This document shows positions 43,751 to 51,734 of a stretch of 62,460 bases of DNA, one piece after another. The stretch comes from Nocardia carnea (GTDB taxonomy: Bacteria; Actinomycetota; Actinomycetes; Mycobacteriales; Mycobacteriaceae): NCBI RefSeq assembly GCF_029868325.1, contig NZ_JARWNW010000209.1:1-62460 (forward strand). Reading direction: 5' to 3'. The translations under genes were made by a program, and so were the position numbers. The notes beneath the pieces are model-generated. The model worked only from the letters and a program-made list of their open reading frames with translations. It was not told the origin of the DNA and searched no databases. The number at the start of each line of letters is the position of its first letter. The first letter of the stretch is position 1.

Positions 43751-44098
43751 ATGCCCGATATGCGCGATCCCGGTCTGGAGCACGACGGAGCGAGCTCCGG
43801 CTACCGATTGATGGACGAGGTTCTCGATATCGCAGACGAGGACCGCGAGGACCTGGACTACGACCTGGGCGACGACGATCAGGCCGACGAGGTCCGCGAA
43901 TACGAGCGTTATATCGCCGATCCCCCGAAAGAGCTGGTCATCCGCTATCACGAGAATGACGACACCGGCCGATTGGGTATCGCGAGCGAACTCGACCAGG
44001 AGTGGAGCCGCCGCCGCCATCGCGACGAACTGCGCGCGGAGGACCGGCGTCCCGCAGAGGCGGCGGCCATGGAGATTCACGACGAACCCGGGGATTGA
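43751..44098 (+). CDS. Acidic hypothetical protein (possibly DUF5709-like)
   Basis: The 115-aa hydrophilic protein is rich in Asp and Glu (EVLDIADEDREDLDYDLGDDD) with a C-terminal RPAEAAAMEIHDEPGD. That end resembles actinobacterial DUF5709 proteins (RPAEEAAMH), but I am not certain. The ATG at 43751 follows AAGAGGTGG; an upstream GTG/ATG at 43718 is less likely. Function is unknown. Confidence 0.6.
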   Translation: MPDMRDPGLEHDGASSGYRLMDEVLDIADEDREDLDYDLGDDDQADEVREYERYIADPPKELVIRYHENDDTGRLGIASELDQEWSRRRHRDELRAEDRRPAEAAAMEIHDEPGD

Positions 44099-44149
44099 CC
44101 GGCAGGCTCCTTGTCCTCCGCTCGCGCGGTGGGCGATAGGTTCGATGTC

Positions 44150-44785
44150 ATGAGCGAGTTCGCGGGGTTTCCGATCGCGGGGCCGGACTTCTACGAGGAT
44201 CTCGAGGCCGATAACTCGAGGACATTCTGGGCCGCCAACAAGCACATCTACGAGGAAGCGGTGAAGCGGCCGATGACCGCGCTGATCACTGATCTCGAAC
44301 CCCGCTTCGGCCCCGCCAAGATCTTCCGCCCATACCGCGACGTGCGGTTCGCCAAGGACAAATCGCCGTACAAGACCCATCAGGGCGCGGTCGTGCACAC
44401 CGCGCCGGGCGTCGGCTGGTACGTCCAGATCGGCGCGCCGGGACTGTTCGTGGCCGGAGGTCTCTACGCCGCCACACCGGAACAGCTGTCCCGCCTGCGC
44501 ACCACACTCGACGACGACGTTCGCGGCGCCGAGCTCGAATCGATCGTCGACAAGCTCGTAGCGGCCGGCTACACCCTCGGCGGCGACAAACTGAAGACCC
44601 GCCCCAAGGGCTACCCCATCGACCACCCCCGCATCGACCTGCTGCGGCACAAATCGCTGGTGATGAGCCGTGAGTTCGGGGCCCCCGACTGGTTGGAGAC
44701 ACCGCGGGCCGCGGCCGAGATCCGCAAGTCGTGGGAATCGCTGCGCCCCATCGTGGAATGGCTCGGGGCGGTCGTAGGGAACTGA
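44150..44785 (+). CDS. DUF2461 family protein
   Basis: The 211-aa product matches the DUF2461 (TIGR02453) family: DFYEDLEADNSRTFWAANK near the N-terminus, IFRPYRDVRFAKDKSPYKTH in the middle and GLYAATPEQLSRLR. Members are common in actinobacteria and have no established function. It lies 51 bases after the acidic protein gene and may be co-transcribed. Confidence 0.85.
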   Translation: MSEFAGFPIAGPDFYEDLEADNSRTFWAANKHIYEEAVKRPMTALITDLEPRFGPAKIFRPYRDVRFAKDKSPYKTHQGAVVHTAPGVGWYVQIGAPGLFVAGGLYAATPEQLSRLRTTLDDDVRGAELESIVDKLVAAGYTLGGDKLKTRPKGYPIDHPRIDLLRHKSLVMSREFGAPDWLETPRAAAEIRKSWESLRPIVEWLGAVVGN

Positions 44786-44885
44786 GCCCACCCGGGCAGC
44801 GACCACCTGCGCGAACGACGCGGCTCTTCCATTCCCCGGCACCTGCGACGCACCCGGTAGACGCCGACCGGACGGTCGTCGTAAC

Positions 44886-46100
44886 TCACCGGGGACCTCG
44901 CACACCGGACAGCACCAGGGCAGCTCCCGCCACCGATACCGCCGCGACCACGACAGCGAATGCGGTGACGCCGAGCGCGAATCCGAGGCGATCACTCAGG
45001 GCGCCCAAGCCCAAGATCACGAGACCGGCGACGGTATAGGCGCCGATGTTGAGCGCGGCATTGGCCTCGGCCAGCCGGTCCGCCGGGATATCGCCGTTGA
45101 GCAGGGAGAGGCCGCCGAGCATGGCGGGACCGTAGGCGAGACCGGCCAATGCGGCGGCCGCCGCGAGGCCGGGTACCGAGGAGGTGTCGACCGCGAATAC
45201 CAAGGTCGCAACGCAGGCGACGGTGCTGATCGTCGAGATGAGCAGGAGGCGTCGCACGGGCAGGCCGCGCAGTGCGAACTGGACGGCGGTGGCGACAGCG
45301 AACGTCAGGCATGCCACGGCTCCGGCGATGATCCGGTTGGTGGCGCCGAGGAGTTCGGACAGCAGTGAGGGGGCGAGCGACAGGGTGAACGCGGTGGTGC
45401 TCAGCGCAGGTCCGGCGACCGATACGCCGATGAGCAGGTGCCGGCGCTTCGGGCGGGGCACCCGGGGTAGGCGGACCCAGCCTTGCGTCCGGCTCTCGCC
45501 CGGCCGCGGCATCGGCAGTACGGCGACGAGTAGTAGCGCGATCATCAGGAATACGGTTTCGACCAGGAAAACGGTGACGGTGGGGCCCGGCGCGATTTCC
45601 GAGAGAGTCCCACCCAGCAAAGGGCCGAGTCCGGTACCGACCGCGATTCCGACGGCACCGGCGAGCGCACCTGTACGAGCACGCGCCGGACCGGCGACGT
45701 CGGTGACCGCAGCGACCCCCGCGGACACCATGGCACCGCTGGCGATACCGGTGAGTGTGCGTGCGACGAATAATGCGAGGGTGCTCGGCGCGACGGCGAA
45801 GATCAGCGCGGCCACGATCGCCAGTACAAGAGCGGGCACGAGTACCGTTTTGCGGCCGAGACGGTCGGAAACGACACCGGAGACCAGCAGGGCGACCGCC
45901 ATTCCGGCCATATAGCAGCAGAAGACGGCAGTGAGTGTGCTCTTGCTGAAACCGAATTCGGCTTGCCAGAGCACATAGAGCGGAGTGGCCGCGTTCGCCA
46001 GAACGAATACGGCGGCAATGGGCCAGGCGGCGGACCAGATTCGAAGGCTCACCGTTCGGACGCCCGGGGCGTCGACGTCGAGCACTGCGGGTGCGGCCAT
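44886..46100 (-). CDS. MFS transporter (sugar/drug efflux-like)
   Basis: The 404-aa protein has about 12 membrane helices and the loop motif GVVSDRLGRKTVLVP after TM2. The family resemblance is to Bcr/CflA or YdeA-like exporters. The ATG at 46100 gives a short cytoplasmic tail; the longer frame from 46217 crosses the operator region and is rejected. It is divergent from an ArsR-like regulator with three repeated operator-like sites between them, so repression by that protein and release by a ligand is the likely control. Confidence 0.83.
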   Translation of the reverse strand: MAAPAVLDVDAPGVRTVSLRIWSAAWPIAAVFVLANAATPLYVLWQAEFGFSKSTLTAVFCCYMAGMAVALLVSGVVSDRLGRKTVLVPALVLAIVAALIFAVAPSTLALFVARTLTGIASGAMVSAGVAAVTDVAGPARARTGALAGAVGIAVGTGLGPLLGGTLSEIAPGPTVTVFLVETVFLMIALLLVAVLPMPRPGESRTQGWVRLPRVPRPKRRHLLIGVSVAGPALSTTAFTLSLAPSLLSELLGATNRIIAGAVACLTFAVATAVQFALRGLPVRRLLLISTISTVACVATLVFAVDTSSVPGLAAAAALAGLAYGPAMLGGLSLLNGDIPADRLAEANAALNIGAYTVAGLVILGLGALSDRLGFALGVTAFAVVVAAVSVAGAALVLSGVRGPR

Positions 46101-46118
46101 ATCGAACTCCTGCCTCAA

Positions 46119-46185
46119 GTACGAATTTTCTCGAACCGATACGAACAAAGTCGAACAGTAGCACCTAGTACGATAATTCTCGTAC
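46119..46185. promoter_or_regulatory. Three tandem operator-like repeats between MFS gene and arsR-like gene
   Basis: The pattern RTACGA-N6-TCGWAC-like is found three times: GTACGA-ATTTTC-TCGAAC at 46119-46136, ATACGA-ACAAAG-TCGAAC at 46139-46156, and the perfect GTACGA-TAATTC-TCGTAC at 46168-46185. Inner spacer is 6 bases in each. The perfect copy lies 20 bases before the regulator start. Confidence 0.7.
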
Positions 46186-46205
46186 CGACCGATCGAAGGA
46201 GAGCC

Positions 46206-46565
46206 GTGCCGGACCACCCCACCACCACCCCCGACTTCAGCAAGGCAGGCGAACCACTACCCGAACCCACGCGCGAAGAACTGCGCCTGGAAACCGTGCT
46301 GGCTGCCCTGAGCGACCCGTTGCGGCTCGGCATCGTCCGCGCCTACTACTTGGAATCGGGCGGCATCCCGCAGCCGTGCGGCTGGTTTCCGATCGATCGC
46401 CCGAAATCGACTCGGACGCACCACTGGCGGGTACTGCGGGAGGCCGGACTGATCCGGCAGTGGCAGCACGGCATGGAGCGACGCAACGTGGTGCGCGTGG
46501 CCGATCTCGACGACCGCTTTCCCGGCTTGCTGAACCTGGTGGCGGCGTGGGAGCCACCGGACTGA
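46206..46565 (+). CDS. ArsR-like winged-helix transcriptional regulator
   Basis: The 119-aa protein starts at GTG with GAAGGAGAG upstream. Residues 25-60 (LETVLAALSDPLRLGIVRAYYL) are the opening helix of ArsR-type winged helices; THHWRVLREAGLIRQWQHGMERRNVVR is the recognition helix and wing. A CGWFPID segment is in the position of an insert, and no clear metal-binding Cys pair is seen, so it is probably not a metal sensor. Likely repressor of the divergent MFS gene. Confidence 0.82.
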   Translation: MPDHPTTTPDFSKAGEPLPEPTREELRLETVLAALSDPLRLGIVRAYYLESGGIPQPCGWFPIDRPKSTRTHHWRVLREAGLIRQWQHGMERRNVVRVADLDDRFPGLLNLVAAWEPPD

Positions 46566-46684
46566 CCTGGGAGCGGATTTCCCTCCGCATTGTCTGTTAC
46601 TCATCGTCCTACTAATGTGTATCGTCACGAGTACCGGCGTCCGCGTTGGAGCGCACCGATGCCGGTGACGATCGAGGAGGATCG

Positions 46685-47587
46685 ATGAGGCTGTTCCGCA
46701 ACCACGCCTCCGAACGGCTGACCGACCCGGGAGAGGTCGCGCTCAACGCCCGTAACGTGCATTTCGAGTGGACCGGCATCCCACTGCACTGGATGAAATC
46801 CGATCCGATCGCCTCGCATGTCCTCAACGCCCTCAACCTGCTGCTCCCCGAAGGCGAACGCAGCTTCCTGACGACCTTCGGCGAGGCCCTGCCCTTCGTC
46901 CGGGACGAGAAGCTACGTGCGGATATGCTCGGCTTCATCGGCCAGGAGTCGATGCACGCGGAAACCCATGCCGGATCGCACGAGCTGCTGCTCACCGCCA
47001 ATGGAATCGATCCGCAGCCTTACCTGAGCCAGGCCGAGTACGTATTCCGCAAGACCATCGGCCCCCGGCGGTCGACCGCCACCCGCGCCGGACGGCAGCA
47101 GCTGGTGGATCGGCTCGCGGTGATCGCCGCACTGGAACATTTCTTCGCCTTCCTGGGCGATTGGGTGCTCAACAGCGAATTGGAGAAGTTCGACGCCGAC
47201 CCGCGCATGCTGGACCTGTATCGCTGGCACGGCGCCGAAGAGGTCGAGCACCGCAACGTCGCCCACGATGTGGCCGAATACTTCGGCGTCGGTTACCTGC
47301 GGCGAGGCGCGGTGATGCTGCTGGTCTTTCCGTCGTTCCTGGTGCTGCTGGTACGCGGGACCAAATACCTCGTGCACCGCGACCCCGCCCTGCCCGACCT
47401 CGGATATCCGCGGTTGCTGCAGCAGATTCTGCGTTCCATGTGGCGCGGTGCGCTCCCCGGCATCCCGGCCCTGCTCGTCAGCGCGCTGTCGACCTTCAAG
47501 CCCGGATACAGTCCGGAGTCGGTCGGCTCGACCGCACAGGCCGTCGCGTACCTGGCGCAATCGCCGGCAGCCCGGGCAGCCTCGTGA
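46685..47587 (+). CDS. PF10118-type metal-dependent hydrolase (ferritin-like di-metal protein)
   Basis: The 300-aa product has two ferritin-like metal motifs: GQESMHAETHAGSH in the first half and AEEVEHRNVAHD in the second. These are the hallmarks of the PF10118 family. A hydrophobic helix (GAVMLLVFPSFLVLLV) suggests membrane contact. The ATG at 46685 has GAGGAGG upstream. Its stop overlaps the start of a ferredoxin-reductase-type gene that could supply electrons to the di-metal centre, making an oxygenase-like role plausible (inference). Confidence 0.82.
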   Translation: MRLFRNHASERLTDPGEVALNARNVHFEWTGIPLHWMKSDPIASHVLNALNLLLPEGERSFLTTFGEALPFVRDEKLRADMLGFIGQESMHAETHAGSHELLLTANGIDPQPYLSQAEYVFRKTIGPRRSTATRAGRQQLVDRLAVIAALEHFFAFLGDWVLNSELEKFDADPRMLDLYRWHGAEEVEHRNVAHDVAEYFGVGYLRRGAVMLLVFPSFLVLLVRGTKYLVHRDPALPDLGYPRLLQQILRSMWRGALPGIPALLVSALSTFKPGYSPESVGSTAQAVAYLAQSPAARAAS

Positions 47588-48681
47588 CCGGGCCCGTACT
47601 ACCGCTGCCCGCCGACCTGTACGGGCGGCGCCGAGCCGACCGGACCCTGCGCATTCTCGACGCCGTGGTGAACGCCCGGCTGAACTGGACGGCAATCACC
47701 AACCGGCGCGATCTGACACCGCGCGTCGACGACCGGCGCATCCCCGTGGTGGTGACCGGGCGCCGGGTGGAAGCCGCCGACGAAGACGTGGTGAGCCTGC
47801 GCCTGTCCGCACCGGACCGGCGCGACCTGCCACGGTGGCGGCCTGGTGCGCACCTCGATATCGAACTGCCGTCCGGACGCCTGCGGCAGTATTCGCTGTG
47901 CGGCGACCCCGCCGACACCCGCGACTACCGGATCGCGGTCCGCCGAATTCCGGGCGGGACGGGTTCGAACGAAGTACATGACGCGCTGCCCGTCGGCTCG
48001 GCGCTGATGATTCGCGGGCCGCGCAACGCGTTTCCGTTCGCCGCGCCGGGTTACGGGTCGCCCGCGCGGCGGGTGCGGTTCGTGGCCGGAGGTATCGGGA
48101 TCACGCCGATCCTGCCGATGATGCGGCTGGCCGAAACACTCGGCGTGGATTGGTCGATGGTGTACACCGGGCGAGCCCTGGACACACTGCCGTTCCTGGA
48201 CGAGGTGCGCCGATTCGGCGACCGCGTGACGATCCGCACCGACGACCGATACGGGCTGCCCACGGCTGCGGAACTTCTCGGCGGAGCCGGTGCCGGAACC
48301 GCCGTGTACTGCTGCGGCCCCGCCCCCATGCTCGCGTCCGTCGCCGAGACGGTGCGGGCTGTGCCCGCGGTAGAACTGCATTCGGAGCGTTTCTCGGCGC
48401 CACCGGTGGTGAACGGCGTGCCTTTCCGGATCCAGCTCGGCGCCGGCGGCGAGGTGATCGACGTGCCCGCCGACCGGTCCGCACTCGAGGTTCTGCTCGA
48501 GCACCGTCCCGACCAGCCGTATTCGTGCCGGCAAGGCTTCTGCCGGACCTGCAGGGTACGGGTATCGGCAGGCGTTCCCGACCACCGCGACCACGTCCTG
48601 ACCCCCGCCGAACGCGACCGCGGCGACCTGCTGGTGTGTGTATCACGCTGTGCAGGCGGACAACTCGTCCTCGACCTCTAG
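47584..48681 (+). CDS. PDR/VanB-type oxidoreductase (flavin domain plus 2Fe-2S ferredoxin)
   Basis: The 365-aa protein has a flavin and NAD(P)-binding reductase module: RQYSLCG at the flavin site, FVAGGIGITPILPM at the nucleotide site and VYCCGPAPML. A C-terminal plant-type 2Fe-2S domain has the Cys set in YSCRQGFCRTCRV plus a later LLVCVSRC. These proteins pass electrons from NAD(P)H to an oxygenase partner. It starts at GTG, overlapping the previous stop (GTGA). Confidence 0.87.
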   Translation: MTGPVLPLPADLYGRRRADRTLRILDAVVNARLNWTAITNRRDLTPRVDDRRIPVVVTGRRVEAADEDVVSLRLSAPDRRDLPRWRPGAHLDIELPSGRLRQYSLCGDPADTRDYRIAVRRIPGGTGSNEVHDALPVGSALMIRGPRNAFPFAAPGYGSPARRVRFVAGGIGITPILPMMRLAETLGVDWSMVYTGRALDTLPFLDEVRRFGDRVTIRTDDRYGLPTAAELLGGAGAGTAVYCCGPAPMLASVAETVRAVPAVELHSERFSAPPVVNGVPFRIQLGAGGEVIDVPADRSALEVLLEHRPDQPYSCRQGFCRTCRVRVSAGVPDHRDHVLTPAERDRGDLLVCVSRCAGGQLVLDL

Positions 48682-48707
48682 CCCTACCACAGCACCAGGA
48701 GACCAGC

Positions 48708-49721
48708 GTGACGGTATCGATATCGGACTACCCGGCGACCGAACGGACGGTGCACCACCGTGGATTCGACCTCGCCGTCTACGAATACGGCGATCCGGAC
48801 GCCGAAACCGTCGTCCTGGTCCACGGCTGGCCCGATACCCACCATCTGTGGAACGGCGTGATTCCGCTGCTGGCCCAGCGCTTTCACGTGGTCGCCTACG
48901 ATACGCGCGGCCACGGCGCCTCCACCCGCACCGCACGGGTCGCCGATTTCCGGCTCGCCGAACTGGCCGCCGATTTCTTCGCGGTCACCGAGGCGGTGAG
49001 CCCGGACCGGCCGGTACACGTCCTCGCCCACGATTGGGGTTCGGTGCAGGTGTGGGAGGCAGTCTGTGAACCGGGGGCGAGCGCCCGCATCGCCTCGTTC
49101 ACCTCGGTCTCCGGCCCCAACCTCGACCATCTGGCCGCCTGGGTGCGGGCCCGGCTGCGCCGGCCGAGCGCCCGAAATATCTGGCAGCCGTTCACTCAGC
49201 TCCTTTCCTCGGCCTATACCGGGTTCTTCATGACCCCGGGCCTGCCGCGGCTGGCGTTCGGTGCGCTCGCCACCGAACAGCGCTGGCGGCGGTTCATCCA
49301 GCTCATGAACAACACCGCGCCGTCGACCATTTTCTTCGGGCCCACTTTGAAACAGGACATGGTGAACGGCCTGCTCATCTATCGGGCCAATATCGTCGCG
49401 CACTTGATGAAACCGCGTGAGCGGACCACCGACGTACCGGTCCAGCTGATCGTCGCCGGTCGCGATATCGCAGTCCGGCCGGCCGGATACGACGATTCGG
49501 CACAGTGGGTGTCGCAACTCTGGCGCCGCGATGTCCCGGCCGGGCACTGGATGCCGTTCTCGCATCCCGATCTCCTCGCGACCGCAACCACCGAGCTGGT
49601 GGACGCGGTGGAGAAAGGCGAGTTCGCCGCGGGAGAAGCTGTCGCCGCCGGTGAAACGCCCGGTCGGGTTCGACAGCTGCCGGTCACGCGCGAGCCGGCT
49701 CGAGAGAACGGGACGCGCTGA
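48708..49721 (+). CDS. Alpha/beta fold hydrolase (epoxide hydrolase-like)
   Basis: The 337-aa product shows the fold landmarks: VLVHGWPDTHHLW (oxyanion HGxP), YDTRGHGAS, and the nucleophile position VLAHDWGSVQ with Asp, as in epoxide hydrolases and dehalogenases. The C-terminal His is in AGHWMPFSHP. The GTG at 48708 follows AGGAGACC. It is the third gene of the operon with the di-metal protein and reductase; together they could oxidise and then open a lipid or steroid-like substrate (inference). Confidence 0.85.
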   Translation: MTVSISDYPATERTVHHRGFDLAVYEYGDPDAETVVLVHGWPDTHHLWNGVIPLLAQRFHVVAYDTRGHGASTRTARVADFRLAELAADFFAVTEAVSPDRPVHVLAHDWGSVQVWEAVCEPGASARIASFTSVSGPNLDHLAAWVRARLRRPSARNIWQPFTQLLSSAYTGFFMTPGLPRLAFGALATEQRWRRFIQLMNNTAPSTIFFGPTLKQDMVNGLLIYRANIVAHLMKPRERTTDVPVQLIVAGRDIAVRPAGYDDSAQWVSQLWRRDVPAGHWMPFSHPDLLATATTELVDAVEKGEFAAGEAVAAGETPGRVRQLPVTREPARENGTR

Positions 49722-49810
49722 GCCGGAACCGGTCGGCGCAACCGGGTTAGCTGGAGATGGCTGTCGGGTTTCCGAGCACCGGCGGTACTCGGCCGCCTCG
49801 GCTGCCCCCC

Positions 49811-50824
49811 TTACGTTGCGCTCCGGGTCGTGTCACGCCGGAAATCCGCCGGACCGTCGGCCGGGCCGGCCAGCGCGCGGCCGAAGCGGTCACTCCAGTC
49901 GCGGATCTGCGCGATCAGCTCCGGCGGTTCGAGGACCCGGAACTCGGCCTCGAGTGAACCCAGCGCCATCGTGGGCCAATCCAGCGAATCGGTGGTCATC
50001 GAAACCCGGCAGCGGCCGGGCGCTACGGCCTCGATCGTGGCCCAGCGCCCGATCCGTTCCCGGACCGCATCGGCCGGGGCCTCGACCAGGACTTCGATGC
50101 GGTACGGGCGCGAAATCCGGTCGACCCCGGCCCGGACGAACTCCGCGGCATCGGCGGTGGGCAGCTCACGCGGACGGAAACGGGAACCGTCGCCGACGGG
50201 CGCGGTGAGCCGGTCGATCCGGAAACTGCGCCAATCGTGCCGGGTCAGGTCGAAGGCCACCAGATACCAGCGACGCCCCAGGGCGACCAGGCGGTGCGGT
50301 TCGACATGGCGCTCACTGTGCCGGCTGTCGGCCGCCGTATAGGTGAAGCGCAGGCGCTCGCTGTCGCGGCAGGCCAGGGCGACGGTGGTGAGCGCGGCCG
50401 GATCCGGTCCCGGATCGGCTCGGCCACCCCAATCGGCCGGAACGGTCATCGCCCGGATCGCCTCGACCCGGCGGCGCAGCCGCGGCGGCATCACCTGCAC
50501 CACCTTGGCCAGCGCCCGCACCGACGATTCGGCGACTCCCTCGACCATGCCTTGCATCGCGACCTGCAGGCCGATGACCAGCGCGACCGCCTCGTCGTCG
50601 TCGACCATCAGCGGAGGCAGCGCCGCGCCCGCCGCCAGCTGATAGCCACCGTCGACGCCGCGTTGCGCCTCGACCGGGTAGCCGAGCTCGCGCAACCGAT
50701 CGACATCACGCCGCAAGGTCCGCGGCGATACGCCGAGACGGTCCGCCAGCTCGGTACCCGGCCAGTACTTGTGGGTCTGCAGCAGCGACAGCAGGCGCAG
50801 GGTCCGCGTGCTCGTATTCGCCAT
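49811..50824 (-). CDS. YafY-type HTH/WYL domain transcriptional regulator
   Basis: The 337-aa protein has a DeoR-like winged helix at 1-60 (LLSLLQTHKYWPGTELADRLGVSPRTLRRDVDRL), then a WYL domain (RLVALGRRWYLVAFDLTRHDWRSFRIDRL) and a C-terminal WCX region. WYL regulators sense ligands, often nucleotide or DNA-related. Target unknown; the convergent neighbour and the gene behind it give no hint. Confidence 0.88.
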   Translation of the reverse strand: MANTSTRTLRLLSLLQTHKYWPGTELADRLGVSPRTLRRDVDRLRELGYPVEAQRGVDGGYQLAAGAALPPLMVDDDEAVALVIGLQVAMQGMVEGVAESSVRALAKVVQVMPPRLRRRVEAIRAMTVPADWGGRADPGPDPAALTTVALACRDSERLRFTYTAADSRHSERHVEPHRLVALGRRWYLVAFDLTRHDWRSFRIDRLTAPVGDGSRFRPRELPTADAAEFVRAGVDRISRPYRIEVLVEAPADAVRERIGRWATIEAVAPGRCRVSMTTDSLDWPTMALGSLEAEFRVLEPPELIAQIRDWSDRFGRALAGPADGPADFRRDTTRSAT

Positions 50825-50872
50825 ACCTCGATTGTGGTCGAATTGCGGCCGGTTCCTGACCGCTGGATACGA

Positions 50873-51637
50873 CTAGTTGGTATTGCCGTGCATGGAGATA
50901 CCGGCGATGGTGCGGGCGGTGAGCGACCCGTCCGCGTGTTTGCGGCCCCAGATCCACACGGGCGCACCGATATCGATACCGGCCGGATCGCTCGCGATCA
51001 GTACGTAGAGCTTGGTCGAACTGTCGGGATACACGACCACCTCCGCCCCGGTGATCTCGCTACGCACGGTGAGAACCCCGCCGTCGTTGGCCCGGACCTT
51101 GCCGAAGACGAACCCGGCCCCGACCTCCCGCGAGGCGGGCCCGACCGGCTCGGGCCGCGGTGACGCAACGGCAGGAGCCGACCCGGTGGCGCCCACCTGC
51201 GGTGTTGCCGCGACGAAAGTGGTCACCGCCGGCTCCCCGGCCGCATCGGGGTCGGTGACACGTCCGACGTAGAAACCCCCGACAGCCAGCAGCACCGCGA
51301 TCCCGAGCACGAGTCCCAGGAGGGCGTGACCACCCCAGTACGCCGGATATCCGCCGCCGGCCCGGTTCGGAGAACCGACCGGATCCGCTTCGCCTGTACC
51401 GGACGATGCCGTGCGCCCAGCAGACCGCTGCTGTTCGTCGAGAGTGACTTCGGCGGCCGGATACGAAGCGGGTGAGCCGATCTCGGTAGCGGATCCGGAA
51501 GCTTCGGCCCCGCTCCCCCGATCGCCGGCCGAACCGTGCACCCCGCCGACTATTCGCGGATACAAGAGCCCGAACCGCTCGGCAGGCAAGTCGACTCCGC
51601 GGCGTGAGCCTGACCACGGAGTGTGCTTGCTGGGCAT
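50873..51637 (-). CDS. Membrane-anchored hypothetical protein with DUF5666-like C-terminus
   Basis: The 254-aa product has a long low-complexity hydrophilic N-terminus (1-100), one membrane helix (LLGLVLGIAVLLAVGGFYVG) and an extracytoplasmic beta-rich domain (FVFGKVRANDGGVLTVRSE to ARTIAGISMHG) resembling DUF5666. Function is unknown. The start could be further inside the low-complexity part. Confidence 0.6.
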   Translation of the reverse strand: MPSKHTPWSGSRRGVDLPAERFGLLYPRIVGGVHGSAGDRGSGAEASGSATEIGSPASYPAAEVTLDEQQRSAGRTASSGTGEADPVGSPNRAGGGYPAYWGGHALLGLVLGIAVLLAVGGFYVGRVTDPDAAGEPAVTTFVAATPQVGATGSAPAVASPRPEPVGPASREVGAGFVFGKVRANDGGVLTVRSEITGAEVVVYPDSSTKLYVLIASDPAGIDIGAPVWIWGRKHADGSLTARTIAGISMHGNTN

Positions 51638-51734
51638 AGTGCCAGGTTAGGCGGTCTGTCCAGCCCCCTATCGTCACTGACGGGGACAAGTCATCGGATG
51701 AAAGCTCCGGCAGGCAGGACCGCTCGCCGCCCGG

